From Strongylocentrotus droebachiensis (Eukaryota; Echinodermata; Echinoidea; Camarodonta; Strongylocentrotidae), in the NCBI GenBank assembly GCA_035222895.1, contig JAVYIG010005378.1, positions 1-64,000 of the forward strand: DNA of 64,000 nt. Reading direction: 5' to 3'. The stretch's first letter is position 1. Each line of letters begins with the position of its first letter. Positions 26,203 through 38,023 of the stretch are shown piece after piece. The position numbers and the translations under genes are program-made. The notes under the pieces are model-generated. The model saw nothing but the letters and a program-made list of their open reading frames with translations. It was not told the origin of the DNA and ran no database searches.

Positions 26203-26238
<36 letters not shown>
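26203..26238 (+). repeat. 36-nt T homopolymer immediately after LINE ORF2 stop
   Basis: An uninterrupted run of T begins at the base after the ORF2 TAA codon and ends before GCACATATCG. Read on the minus strand it is a poly(A) tail-like tract. Confidence 0.95.
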
Positions 26239-26240
<2 letters not shown>

Positions 26241-27099
26241 ACATATCGCACGACAACCAAATGCCCTAAGATGTTGATACCTACTTTGATAGAAAAATAA
26301 GGTTTTACAAAATGGAAAAATACTAGAAGAGAAAAGGTAAGAAAGAGTAAAGACGGATTGAGGACGGTAAACCCCAAACAAGAGACTCTGGAGATCTACC
26401 CCAGAATCCTCTCACCGGCACCAGAGTTGCCTAGGCCAATGATGGCCGAGAAGATTGCGCAATGTACCGCGCCGGTCTGGCAGGAAGGTGCCAATTGCGG
26501 TGAGGGGTTTTCATGGACCAGTAGATCTGAGATTATATTATCCAAAAAAAAAGAAGAGATGAGTATGAATTTACAAATAGTACCAAAATATAGAAGAAAA
26601 AAGAAAGAAATAAAGTGAAAGGCGTAAATATTCTAAAAAAGAATGAAACGCCGATAATACCAAACAACAACAACAACATAACGTACTGCGCCATATGCAC
26701 AGCGTGTACATGTGCAAGTATTACGTTCAGCTGAGCCGACACTTTACCTTAGCAATGAAATACACAACTAAATAATTACTTGTATCCTGGTGAACTTCGA
26801 ATCGCCCTTGCTGTTGAGAATTGAATGTTTTGTCTCTTATTCAAACCTAAACGTTCATATTTTTCTTTGAAATATTTTGTGCCTTTCACAGAACTCAGTT
26901 GTAGATAAATGCCCAATTCAAGAATTGGCACAGATTTTTTTCTGCATTCAGGGTACAAATTTGCTAGTAATCAAACACTTCAAGATGAATGCCTAGATTC
27001 TCAACATTTCAAGATGAGAAGTTCCTTTAGCTTAATAGCCACCTGTCTCCTTGCTGCTCACTCATCAATGCAAGCCCTTCTCAGTCATTTCAGCTAATC

Positions 27100-27365
27100 T
27101 CACCATAATAACAATATTGGGTTCTTCATGTCTATCAGACTTGACACTCCTGGCACTCCACAATTATTACCCCGGCTTTAGCATAGCTGCCAATATGGCA
27201 CTCTAGCATTTCTAGGAATTAATTCCTACCAGGTACATATTAACCTCACATGGGTCAAGTGTGGCAAATGTAGAAGAATGTCTTGCCAAAGGTCATTAGT
27301 GCTGCGGCATGCATACGTCCCCAATACCTTGTGGTTCACTGGACCACAACACCATGGCTAACAAA
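27100..27365 (-). mobile_element. tRNA-derived SINE in the RPRD1 3' untranslated region
   Basis: On minus, GTGTTGTGGTCCAGTGAACC leads into CACTAATGACCTTTGGCAAG, then ACATTTGCCACACTTGACCC and a decayed remainder with GGGTAATAATTGTGGAGTGC. It begins within about 10 bp of the RPRD1 stop codon, so it probably forms most of the mRNA's 3' UTR. Confidence 0.65.
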
Positions 27366-27371
27366 GAGTTT

Positions 27372-30300
27372 TCACATATCAATTGAGAAGAGATCCCCAG
27401 CTGAAGGTAACGGAGCTAACCCTCCAGTCACATCTGGTAACAGGGATAGGTCCGGTAGATTCTGGATGTGAGATTTTAGTTCCTTTCTCACCATCGTTAC
27501 TCGTTCTAGACGATCTTTGTATTCCTGTAAGATCACATCAAAGAGATAAGACTAATAACATAGACACTTTAATAAATAAAGGAGTATAAATGTAAGTACT
27601 CATGTAATTCATTTCAAAGTTCTACAAGTATAATCCTACATTCTCTAATTGGAATTGTAATGTGTTTTAAAAGCCAAATACCACATCTGAAGTGAAAACT
27701 TTTATTCTTTGTTTTTATTTTTGATTTAATTTATTGACAAATATTGATCATTTATTTTGTTTTTTTAAAGAAGAGAAAATGATAACTAAAGATTAAATGT
27801 AATTTACAGCTTGTATCCTTGTATACTATATGAAATAACAAGGTAATGGCCAGAATGTGGCTCATCCACAGGTAACTGAATAACATGACCATACATGTCG
27901 CCAAAGACCATCTGTGATCCTCATTTGGATGCATTAAAGATACCATTGTCCAATAAAAACCGCCCCCCCCCCCCATACGATAAACATGCAGTTCTTAGCA
28001 TAGAAGGATCCAATTACTTTTTGTTGACATATATCATAGCAGCTATCACAAACAAATAGTAGTACATGTAAGCACACTGTCTCTCTCTTGCCGTTTGAGC
28101 AATGAATAAGTAGCTACATGTATGAGTAATTGGTTGGAGTTCTTTATTTTTTTCTTCAAGTATAAGCATTTTGTACATGAGGCCCTAAACTTGTTCAAAT
28201 GAGATGAGATGAGTTACCTCAAGTTTCTTGACGGAAGTCCTGAGATGATGCTGTTGTCCAATCTTATATGATGAGAGCATCTTCATTAATGATTCACGTT
28301 GATTCATCTCAGATGATAGTCTACTGTTGTAATCTGATAACATTGATACTGCTTCATTCACCACAGATGATAGGTGCTCTGCATCTTCTTTATCTGTACA
28401 ATACATGATAGCAATAAGTAATATTTATAATAATATTCTGAATTATAAAGTGCCAAGTACATCTACGATATCTCTAAGTGCTTTACAGATATATTATTAC
28501 CCCTTTCATCAAATTTAGGCTTGTCCGCATACAATGTAAGCACCTTCCCCACTTCCTGGGGAGCATTCCGGCAGGCACCTACTTACAAAGCTCATAATGC
28601 TAAACTAACGACAATGACTTTGGGAACCAATCTAACACCCGCGTGGAGAGAAGCAATATTATTAAAATAACTTGCTGAAGGATCAAAGTGTTCAGAACAC
28701 TCGACCACGACATCTCTACAGAATACAGTCTACAGTCTGACACCATGGATATCGCTGTATTTATTTGACATTCTTTATCAAAAGCCAAGTGGGTTAATTA
28801 TTTTTTTCTTAAATTGGTAAAAGACCATGTTAATTTGATCATTAACCCATTGGGGGTAATGGGGCCAGGTGGTCCCTGTACATGTAATTCAGTGGAAATT
28901 ACCTAACCACCTTTAAAGCCAGAGACTTAAAGGAGAACTATATATAAATGAAGATTTCTTAGCATGATAATGCCTTTTAGCATGACATGGGCGCAGCCAT
29001 TTTCTTAAAAATGTGACGTACTAGGCGGAGCTGTACATGTATCATGCACCAAGCTTTAATTGGAAGGACCTTTTAATTTCAATGACTAAACCTTTACTTT
29101 TCAATGAGTAAACGTAAAAAGTACATTTGGTGAAAATATAAAATGGGTAACAACAGTAATTCATTTATTTAGAATATTATAATAAAGCGGTTGAAAAATC
29201 TTTTTCATTTACAATGCAAAACCTTCACCCCAGAAAAGCACCAACTTATTTATGCAATTTCTGTTCTGGCAATTGGAGACAAAGGATTATAGCAAGTGAA
29301 TGAATTGCTTCAACACCACAAACACCTTGGAAGGAAACTTCCATAAATTTGAATACATTTAGTTGATAAACTACTTAGCATAATACGTCATGCAATCAAG
29401 AAAACGGCGATGCCCATGTCTTGCTGAGCAACTGTTCTTTATTCTTGCTTTATGCCTTTCTCGTTCACTTTCGTGGGGAATCTTGTAGATTGATGGGGAA
29501 AAATGCAATAAATCTCTCAGAACAATTAAAGTTGTTCTTTGGGGTTAGTTCTCCTTTAAATTGTTATATTCACGATGCAATCACATTTGTTTTAGTGATG
29601 AGAGGTGTTTCCGGTTGAAATAGACATTTCTTAAACTCCTATTTTAAAATCATACCTACATGTACATAACAAGTATTAACATGATCTTGTCTTTAAACAA
29701 TGAGACTTAAAAAACAAACAAATTTCTCATTATTGTAATGACTAATGTTTAGTTTAAATTTGCCCCGGGCGCCGTATGATAAATTGGTCTACAGGCATTG
29801 GTCTTGTCTCAACTAATGTCTAAAGACAGAAATTCCTTTAGGATAATAGGAATGACTTTATTTGATTTGTAGATTTGTAGACAGGTGATCAGAATTTGTA
29901 GATGATCGGCCTGATTACTCTCAATTATCTTAGGTCTTTGATGTCTCTACGCCATAATAATGTAAGTGGATGTTTTGATATTAGTTTATACATGTATATT
30001 AATTGCTGAAATAGGGTGGCTTCTCTATCAAAGGATTTGATCAATGAATTACACGTAAAACAATTTACTTTGAAATATTGGCTTTGTTACAGTAGCTCTG
30101 CCAGAGCAGAGTGATATTTTTAAAGGGTGGGTACATGGTTGTAATGCATTTCGGCATATGGATATTTAGTTCAATACAAGCTCTGATTCTGGTCCAAGTT
30201 GGGCTGTAATCGAAGTTGACCGAGAGAAAAGTTGATGTGAGTTTCTATTTCATCTCATTTTGTGGAGTGTGTTAATGAAATCTAATCACAATAAAAAGTT

Positions 30301-31530
30301 ACATTTTCAGGAAGATGAGTAGTCAAGAAGGCTTACTTTAATGTTGAATTTCATCACTTTTACTTATAGAAAGTTAAATTGGTTCAAGGACAACGTGGTT
30401 AATAACCTTGACTTTTTATGCGAAAACCTAGATTGATGACTTATTTGCAACTTGATATTATGTTTGCAAAGTATAGCATCGAGTATTGGAAAATTGGGTA
30501 TGAATATTTAGGGTGACTTACGTTTCTTGATCAGAGCTCCTTAATAGGAATTTATGAGTCGATGCACATGATTTGATTACTTGCTTTCATTTAGACAAAG
30601 ACAGAGGTGTAGACTGTAGTAGATTTAATTATTAATCTATGACATGTTTATAAGAAGTAATAACTTAAAAAATGCTAAGTACAGAAATTATGTAAGTTTT
30701 GCTTTGTTTTTCAGATGACCAAAGCCGGTAAATTAAGTTTGGTCTTGTAGTTATGACTGTTTGGTTCTGTATTTCTTTAGCTTGACCTGTGTAATGCAGC
30801 ATCATCACGTGGCATTAAGACAAGATAACCTGACCTGGTTTCCTGCATGTTCTAGGTGTGCTGGTGGTTTCTATGAATGCTATCACCAGTAGCCTATGGA
30901 CTTGGGGTAGGCATTAATTACTGTATTTTTAAATTATACTTTGGACAATTGGTTGAAAGATGTAAACTGTGTTGTATAAATGTTTCATTTAGAAATCAAA
31001 TTCACTAAAGGCTGTAGTTGCTTACAGAAATATTGTTTTAAATATATGTAATAAATGTATACACACAAGATATAGATTGTGGACATCAATCAAGAGAAAG
31101 TTTGGCATTTAATGCTTGGATGATTTGATTAGAAAAGAATATGCACAATGACATTTTGGCTTGTTCTTAGAGAGGTTTAATGGAACATGAGTCATTTAGC
31201 ATTTATTACTTGTATGTGATACATTGAAATGATGTTATTAATCAGTTGAGTATATTTAGTATATTTTTCTGTGATTGCAGGGTTTTTCTGTTCATAAACA
31301 CTTCAATAAAGATCATGAAGCAAAGATCTGATGTCCCTAAGCTTTGCTCTGAATTCATTCTGCTCCTTAACACAGTCCACCCCGGGCATCACATCCAACC
31401 CACCCCATAACACTAATGTCTTGTACTTATGTTAATAGCTTGGCTACTCTCTCTCTCTACTCTTGATATTACATCTTACCTTTTATTTTCTCCAGCATAC
31501 TAATGTCTTGTACTTCTGGTGGTAGCTTGG

Positions 31531-31565
<35 letters not shown>

Positions 31566-33871
31566 ATATTACATCTTACCTTTTATTTTCTCCAGCATAC
31601 TAATGTTTTGTACTTCTGGTGGTAGCTTGGCTACTCTCTCTCTCTCTCTCTCTCTCTCTACATATTACATCTTACCTTTTATTTTCTCCAGCATACTAAT
31701 GTCTTGTACTTCTGGTGGTAGCTTGGCTACTCTCTCTCTCTCTCTCTCTCTCTCTACATATTACATCTTACCTTTTATTTTCTCCAGCATACTAATGTCT
31801 TGTACTTCTGGTGGTAGCTTGGCTATTCTCTCTCTGACCGATGCATCGCTGGATGCAGAATGTTCCAGATCTCTCAAGACTTGGGCCAGTTCATCAGGCT
31901 GATAATACAACGTGTCAAGCGCATAGAGAAATTTTAAATTTATTATGCGCTTAATAAATATTCTCTATTATTATTACTATTATTATTAAGTTTGCAGTTA
32001 ATTAAAACATTGCATATATCATAAAATGTACAACATTAAGTGAATAATAGAATATAAGGAAAGATAAAATAGTAAGGAATGCGGTTATTAAAAACAGCTC
32101 TCATAATTTTGTTAAATATTTTTTGTTTATTCAGATAAGCTTTATAAAGATTTTTTTAATATCTAATAAGTGATAATTTAATATGTTTTCTTAACTGTAA
32201 ATCCCTCCCTGCTCAATTTCTTACATCAGGCATATCTTCTATCTGCTGTAACTCCTCTTCTTCTTCATCCAGAATACGTTGAAGATCCTCTAGCTTTGGT
32301 TTCTTAGTGGCTGGAGTAGACTCCTCTTCTTCCTGCTGCTCTCTTTTACTTTCCTTCACTGCATCTTGTTGTGGAGGGGAGACAGCTTCATCCTCAGGCT
32401 CAGCAATGTCTGGCTCTGGTATGTCTTCACCTTCTACAATCAATAACAACAACACAATAATAATAATATTATACAGTAGGCTTGCGGGTGCACCATGTGA
32501 GAGAGAGGGAGGATTGAGGAGTCCTGAAAAGGACTCTCGATAATCTTTCTTGAGGGTTTGTAGTCCTGAAAAGGACTGTTGGTATAGTCTTGAAAAAGAC
32601 TGTTGGTTATCTTTCTTAGCTTATAGTTCTAAGGAGAACTATAGCGCTTGGAGAGGATGAGTGGCGGGAGTGGCTCGACGTTTAGAACAGGTTGACTATC
32701 TGTCGTCAGGCGTGGAGAATAGCTATTGTGAATAATATTGTGCACATACTATGTAAACATTCTCTACCAGGATTTGGAAAGAAAGCTCTTTAATTCTTAT
32801 TGAGGCATTTTAAAAGCTCCTAAAAAAATTAGTCAATAAAACTAAATTCAACTAATCAAAATGGCTAGAATTGCTGGACAGTTTCAACAAAATATTTCAA
32901 TAAATCTGCATCATAAAGTCACACTTTATTACACCCTTTATACACTTTACAAACATAGAACCAGTACAGTAGAACACTTCCTATCTTGCACTAAAATCCA
33001 AAAGAATAAACTTTCCTTTTCTCACAAAAGTGCTACACTATGGAACCAACTCTCATTTTTTAGACAGAAAAGCACCAAGAAAAGAGACATGTGCAAGTAT
33101 GTACTGGAGAACAGTATGAGTACAGGGCCTCTCAGTAAAGGTTGTATAATGCATGAATAAATTACTAATTTGACCTGAAATATACTCTCCATAATCTTAG
33201 ACACTCAATGACACGTGTCAACATCAACTGGATATCAGGGTAATACATGCACTTTACAATGCTCAAACATATTTCAAGTTCATGCAAGTTTTGTGGAAAT
33301 CCCTTCAATGGTTCTAAAGTTTGCAGCAACAAAAGTTGGGACACACAACCAGAAAACATAATGCCTCTAGAACCACCTTCAGTGGCATAGGAATTTGATT
33401 TAAATACTACATACCATCATTTGATAGCTCAATTTTCTTGAGGACATCTTTTTCAAAGACATTTCTGTCCTGCCAGACCTTGAGAACCTTCTGTAGAGCT
33501 GCGTAAGTCTTTCCATCAGTAGTGGTACTGAGAGGATGAGAGTGAGGAGAGAGAAAGAGATTCAGTCATTATGTCACAACATCAGTATCATGATTAATTA
33601 CATCCACAAAATGCTAGAGTCTTTAATACTCCTGTCATAAATGCAGATACATGAATATTTAGAAATGTGGGAATAAGTAAATGGAATGATTTAAACGAGG
33701 ATATAAGATCAAGTTCAACTTTGTCTAGGTTTAAAGTTTTGTGCAAAAGGGAACTATTTATTAATTTGTAAAACTGGGTAGGAGTATAAGTTTTAATCTC
33801 ATATTTCGCATTTTTCATGTGTTTCCTCTTCTTCCTTTTTCTTTTAAATATTCTACTCTCTTCTTCTTCTT

Positions 33872-33907
<36 letters not shown>

Positions 33908-36398
33908 TCTCTTATAATATGCTTTAAAGTACATTGCATTGTGTGTGTGTGTGTGTGTGAGTGGGTATGGCTGAGTGTGTTTGCAAGATATTTGTAATTG
34001 TTTTGTAATAAGTAGGAATATACATGTATCTCTTTTTTGTTTTGCTTGTTATTGCATGTTTTTTATTATATTTGTATTTAATTCTATGTTAATGGGCCCC
34101 ATTTACAAGCTCTGCTTCTCAGGGGTCCATAGCCTGTCATCATGTTATAATTATTGTTCCAGTACCAGTGTCATTGTAAATTGTTTTTAATGATTGGCTG
34201 AATAAATTGAAATTGAAATTGAAATAGTGAATAATTTCTGACTTGATGGACTGTTTCTTAAAGTAGTCTTGGTAACATACCAGTAGTTATTTATTTGTGC
34301 AAATACCCTTTTTTTCTTTAAACAAACTGGTAATAGAATTACATAGTGATTGCCCTTAGGCCATGCCTACCTATACAATGCAATTATGTGCACTAAAATG
34401 AACATTTCATAACAAATCATGATGTCAAACATGTTCGTGCTGCTAAGCATCTAAATCAATGTCAAATTTGCATCTCTAGCAAAACCTAAGGTGGTTGCTA
34501 GACACTATTGTAAAATATTGAAGAAAAGCAAAGAGTTAGCAAGACAAGAAAAATTATGCATTATCGGACAAGGAGGACCTAACAATAAAATAAATGAAAT
34601 ACAATGTACATTGTAGAGATTCATGACTTCTGATGCAGGATTGTATACAAAGATGATGAATCAAACCTTACTCATACACATGTCCAAAAGCTGTCGGCAT
34701 AACACCCGCATACTCCTTGTTGAATTCAGGCCCTTTTTTCTTACTGTTCTGCACCACATCATTGGCAAGATAGATGAATCCTAGTTTCCGAGAAGGTTTT
34801 GCTGTACAAACCAAATCAAAGAAACACATTAATTCATTAGTTCCTTTTGAAATGTTAAACAATTGAATTAAATGTAATGCTAGATCAAGCAATGTATATA
34901 TTTTCTTAGTACATTTTGAAATCATGTATACTTAACCATATAATAGGAATATCAGTATATGAGTCCAGCTTGGTGTGCATAATGTGTATTAGTTTTCACC
35001 AGCATATAACTGCTAAAATATAACTCTCACAGGAATAATTACAATGTAGATTAACCTCTTTACATCCATCTCGCATACAGCACAAGTACATGTATGTAAC
35101 GTAATACAATGGAAATGCATCAAATGGATATTATACTATGGATTTGATAATAACAAATAACGTATCCCTTGGTATAAATTTAGTTTTGTGATTTCTTTTT
35201 TTTTTTTTAAATATCAGTTGGCACATTATTTTCAAAATTTTGTGTGAAAGCAAAGCAAGTGAACAAGCAAAAAATGACATCTTTACCATGGTAAAAATAT
35301 AACTTTTTAATCAGAACACAGTTGATCTACTGTACTGTCTACAGGTAGATAAGATATAAACTTATGTAGAACCTTCCTGCGTAACTAACACCTCAAAACA
35401 CAAATAGATATTATGATGATATTTAGGCATCGTGTTGCCCAGAATTATCCAGTTTCTAAATGTTGCGAGCCAGACAGCGAATAAACTGAATGACGGTGGT
35501 GAAAATGTAATTTCGATATAAAACTATGAGATATAGCCTAACGGTAGATCTAGAATTTATCTGGCAACTTGCTGCCCCAAAAATGTTATGAAAATATTCA
35601 GACACCTCACTGGCAAATAAAATGATTTTCTGGGCTTTTTTGGCTCCCTGTTGCCCAAATATGGAGGAAGTCACCGTAATGGGGATCTGAGACATTACGG
35701 TAGATAACTTCACACAGGCGTGTGCCCGCCCGCGCCCGCAACCCACCATCGGTATGTACTTGTATTGTGCAGCGGTTTGCCGTGAAACCTGTGAAAAAGT
35801 GTATATCAACGTTTATCCGAAAAATAACAAGAAAATTGACACGAAACAGGTGTTAAACATAACAACTTTTAACTCATGATCTTTATTAGGACATTTAATG
35901 AACATTTACTTCATTTTGGGTATGTTTTAGTAGGGCATCTCCACGCCGGATCGAGTTACGAGGTCAAATCTTGGATACGTTCTGAACAAGCTCCCAAAAT
36001 TTTATTCAAATCAGGTATCCCAATGGATTAAATACACAACCTATCCGGACACACAACGTCTGGGTATACATTTTTATACCTTGTCAATTTTACCTCTAAC
36101 GTTTTTACCTTCTCCTTTTTGTTTTACACCGAAAGGTCGAACCGGCTAACCAACATTGAACATGTCCAAAACACATACCGTATATATAGGCCTAGAGGGG
36201 CCTATGCCGTATACGGCGGTTCATACCTGCCCAATCACACGGCTTACCTTTCACTAACAATGTGTACCAGACGGTCACTATTTTCTTGGCATGCTTTCGA
36301 TGATGGATCAGCCACAAAGACATCGTCTGAATGCTCTGTTGTGTATTTGTTAGCGTGACTAACTTGTCTACAAGTGCTTTTTCTGTAAAGGAACTCAT
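27372..36398 (-). CDS. RPRD1: Regulation of nuclear pre-mRNA domain-containing protein 1 (RPRD1A/B orthologue), 7 exons
   Basis: This nuclear protein binds the RNA polymerase II C-terminal domain and, in vertebrates, recruits RPAP2 phosphatase to remove Ser5 phosphate and aid termination. Exons are 36398-36248, 34801-34672, 33527-33415, 32430-32225, 31898-31772, 28393-28218 and 27524-27372 (stop TGA 27374-27372). All are GT/AG and in phase, giving 351 residues against 326 in human RPRD1B. Residues 1 to about 130 form the CTD-interacting domain, starting MSSFTEKALVDKL, with LWLIHHRKHA and FIYLANDVVQNSKKKGPEF. Exon 4 is an acidic, Glu-rich linker with a KKPK basic patch. Exons 5-7 form the C-terminal coiled coil and end LAPLPSAGDLFSIDM, nearly the vertebrate ending. 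One gene matches both vertebrate RPRD1A and RPRD1B, as expected before the vertebrate duplication. Intron 3 holds histone-type 3'-end signals and exon 5 has a tandemly copied donor site. Confidence 0.95.
28435..28600 (+). repeat. Dispersed repeat fragment
   Basis: ATAAAGTGCCAAGTACATCT and AAGTGCTTTACAGATATATT resemble the tail of the SINE at 54680-54998 and the LINE tail at 8935, and look like a LINE/SINE 3' end. In RPRD1 intron 5. Confidence 0.45.
28930..29556 (+). mobile_element. TA-duplicating MITE, family 3
   Basis: Ends AAGGAGAACTA and TAGTTCTCCTT lie between TA dinucleotides (28928-28929, 29557-29558). Inside, long imperfect arms continue: GCATGACATGGGCGCAGCCA near 28980 pairs with GGCGATGCCCATGTCTTGC near 29406. 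627 bp, no transposase, in RPRD1 intron 5. Confidence 0.8.
29557..31411. other. RPRD1 intron 5 remainder, no gene seen
   Basis: AT-rich, non-coding; no repeats recognised apart from those listed. Confidence 0.6.
31412..31830 (-). repeat. Tandem copies of the 3' end and splice donor of RPRD1 exon 5
   Basis: The last about 55 nt of exon 5 plus the donor AAAAG|GTAAGATG recur downstream. Donor positions (last exon base) are 31772 (true exon), 31676, 31580 and 31480, i.e. 96-100-bp steps. A fifth, degenerate piece lies at 31412-31450. Units are joined by (GA)n tracts that seem to grow from the AGAGAGAGA within the exon. Confidence 0.92.
32520..32643 (-). promoter_or_regulatory. Cluster of histone-type 3'-end stem-loops and CAAGAAAGA elements in RPRD1 intron 3
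   Basis: On minus, AGTCCTTTTCAGGACT occurs at 32577-32562 and 32535-32520, and AGTCTTTTTCAAGACT at 32601-32586. Each is a 6-bp stem with a TTTC loop, i.e. the histone mRNA hairpin with an A-U closing pair. CAAGAAAGA (32552-32544) follows the first of these hairpins after 9 nt, exactly the sea-urchin histone downstream element. A fourth hairpin with a CCTT loop (32643-32622) precedes TAAGAAAGA (32618-32610). No histone ORF lies next to them. They are on the RPRD1 sense strand, about 90 bp before exon 4. Confidence 0.7.
33596..34226 (+). mobile_element. LINE 3' fragment (CR1/L2-like) in RPRD1 intron 2
   Basis: On + near 33645-33770 the translation IFRNVGISKWNDLNEDIRSS and then TLSRFKVLCKRELF matches the usual last residues of CR1/L2-type ORF2. 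The 3' UTR contains (CT)n and (GT)n runs at 33873-33958 and GGGCCCCATTTACAAGCTC near 34095. It ends in AAATTGAAATTGAAATTGAA-type tandem repeats at about 34202-34226. It is antisense to RPRD1. Confidence 0.75.
34802..36247. other. RPRD1 intron 1, no gene seen
   Basis: No coding or repeat structure recognised, though 35456-35809 has a higher G+C patch. Confidence 0.55.
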
Positions 36399-36895
36399 TG
36401 TTTCTTTATCAATTCACAAGCTTAGGAAATATTCTTATACAACAGCCAGCTCTCCCGTATCCCGTAGAAGAGAAGTCTAGTCCCACACGTACATATTACA
36501 TGCTGCAAATGCCTGCACATATAAATGACACGGGTACGGTATCCACGCACCATAAAGTACCACCGTATACCGTACCGTACAGGTCACGGCTATCGCAGTG
36601 CGCGGCCACTGGGCCAATGCACCGGGCAAAGGCGAGCGCGCGAACAAATATGTACAGGCTACTCCCGCACCGTGCTCGAGGCTTATGAGTAGTATAACTT
36701 TACCCTTTCTAATAAGTGCCCATTTTTCTTTCTTGCGTTCTTTTCCCTCCTATGAGAGCCCCTTTTCACCTCAGATAAGTACCCCTTTGTTTTTTTCTGA
36801 ATGCCCCTATCCAAATGTGATAAGTGCCCCAGCTAGCTGTTCCTCGTACGTGACAGGCTTCTTTTATATATTCTCCTTTTTATTTCTGATAATTA

Positions 36896-37426
36896 AAGGT
36901 ACTATGTCCCTTTTGCAGCCAACCTCAAATGCTGTAGAACTTTGCAGGAATTATGAATATGTCATGTATGTCCTATCTGTGAAATTTAAACGTTAGCAGT
37001 GTCCTCATATTCACATTATGCAAGGAAACCCGTTTACTTGCTAGACTTTACTGTCAGACACTATTGAGTGACTGACTGGCCTTTTTTCTTCTTTGATAAT
37101 AACATACATGAAAAAAGTTGTAAAGGGTACATGAGTATTTGTCTACATCAATAACCCACTTCTTGTGATGGCCAAGATTAAACTGATTGAATCTCTGCGC
37201 AGCATAAAACGTATGACCATTCGGTACAATTGTCTGAAAATCAAGACTATTACTTTTGGGCTCTATAGCCCTAAAGTCGATTTGACAACTAATAGTCGTT
37301 ATTTTCCCACTTGAAGACATTTTCAAGCCCCACCTTTTTTAGGGAAGTTCTAAATTAGTATTATCTTTCAAATGCAGTTGGAATGTAACTTTTTCATTTT
37401 TTTGGCCTGCAAATGGGACATACCTT
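36896..37426 (+). mobile_element. TA-duplicating (Tc1/mariner-like) MITE, family 1
   Basis: 531 bp between TA dinucleotides (36894-36895, 37427-37428), with ends AAGGTACTATGTCCC and GGGACATACCTT. It sits inside a degenerate GTGCCCCTTTTC repeat field and splits it. Confidence 0.85.
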
Positions 37427-37604
37427 TAAGTGTCTCTTTTTAAGTCTGATAAAATTTAAAAAAACTGACCTTAATAAATGCGCCCTTCCGACTTGTATTC
37501 TTGTGCCCTTATAAATTTTAATTGTTCCTGTCCCCTCTATTCCCCTCTGATAAATGCCAATTGTACTCAGTGCCACAATTTTCAGTTCTTCCTTTTCCTC
37601 CTTA

Positions 37605-38023
37605 AAGGTAATACAAAGTTTTGGGAAATTTCGAAAATTGGGTGGATAGTGATTCTTTACAATTTTGATATATTTGGATGCCCCTGTGGATGTATTATAA
37701 GCACTGGAAAAATTAGCCCCTAAAACACTTCTGTTCTCGAGAAAAATTGAATATAAAAATTTACCGGTGCTCCCGGTAAATTTTGATAAATTTCATAGCT
37801 CATCGGTCGATTTTAGTCAAGAAACATTGTTTTATAACTTCATTAATATCTTGGCCTTAAGAGGGAGCTATACAACACAAAGAGTTTATTATTTACAATT
37901 GCATAACTTCAGACTCGATTTCAACCGCGACAACGATCACTGAATATTGTAGCATCGCATAAGCTTACAATATGTTCATTTGAACCAAATTCATGACCCC
38001 ATACCAAAACTTTGTATTACCTT
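37605..38023 (+). mobile_element. TA-duplicating MITE, family 2 (short form)
   Basis: Ends AAGGTAATACAAAGTTTTGG and CCAAAACTTTGTATTACCTT are perfect 20-bp inverted repeats flanked by TA. An internal palindrome ACCGGTGCTCCCGGT lies near 37765. It lacks about 80 bp present in the copy at 51610-52085. Confidence 0.88.

Larger units (their letters stand above)
20866..26690 (+). mobile_element. Non-LTR retrotransposon of the I supergroup (endonuclease-RT-RNase H), nearly full length
   Basis: The element holds two overlapping intact ORFs (20886-22403 and 22387-26202) and about 480 bp of 3' untranslated DNA. It seems to end in a short (CAA)n run near 26664-26681, as I-type elements end in simple repeats. 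The ORF2 order endonuclease, RT, RNase H places it in the I supergroup (I/Nimb/Jockey-related). No long 5' UTR is visible: the Harbinger-like MITE ends at 20863, so the 5' end is either truncated or lies within the next about 80 bp. I could not find a target-site duplication. A, C-rich sense-strand codon use differs from the host genes. Intact frames imply recent insertion. Confidence 0.85.

Noticed and set aside
32861..33160. Protein-coding gene on +
   Set aside because: The end HKSATLWNQLS resembles a decayed LINE C-terminus and the rest has no motif; inside an RPRD1 intron.
32640..33400. Histone gene upstream of the hairpins
   Set aside because: No histone-like reading was found on the minus strand; open frames there show no histone-fold residues.
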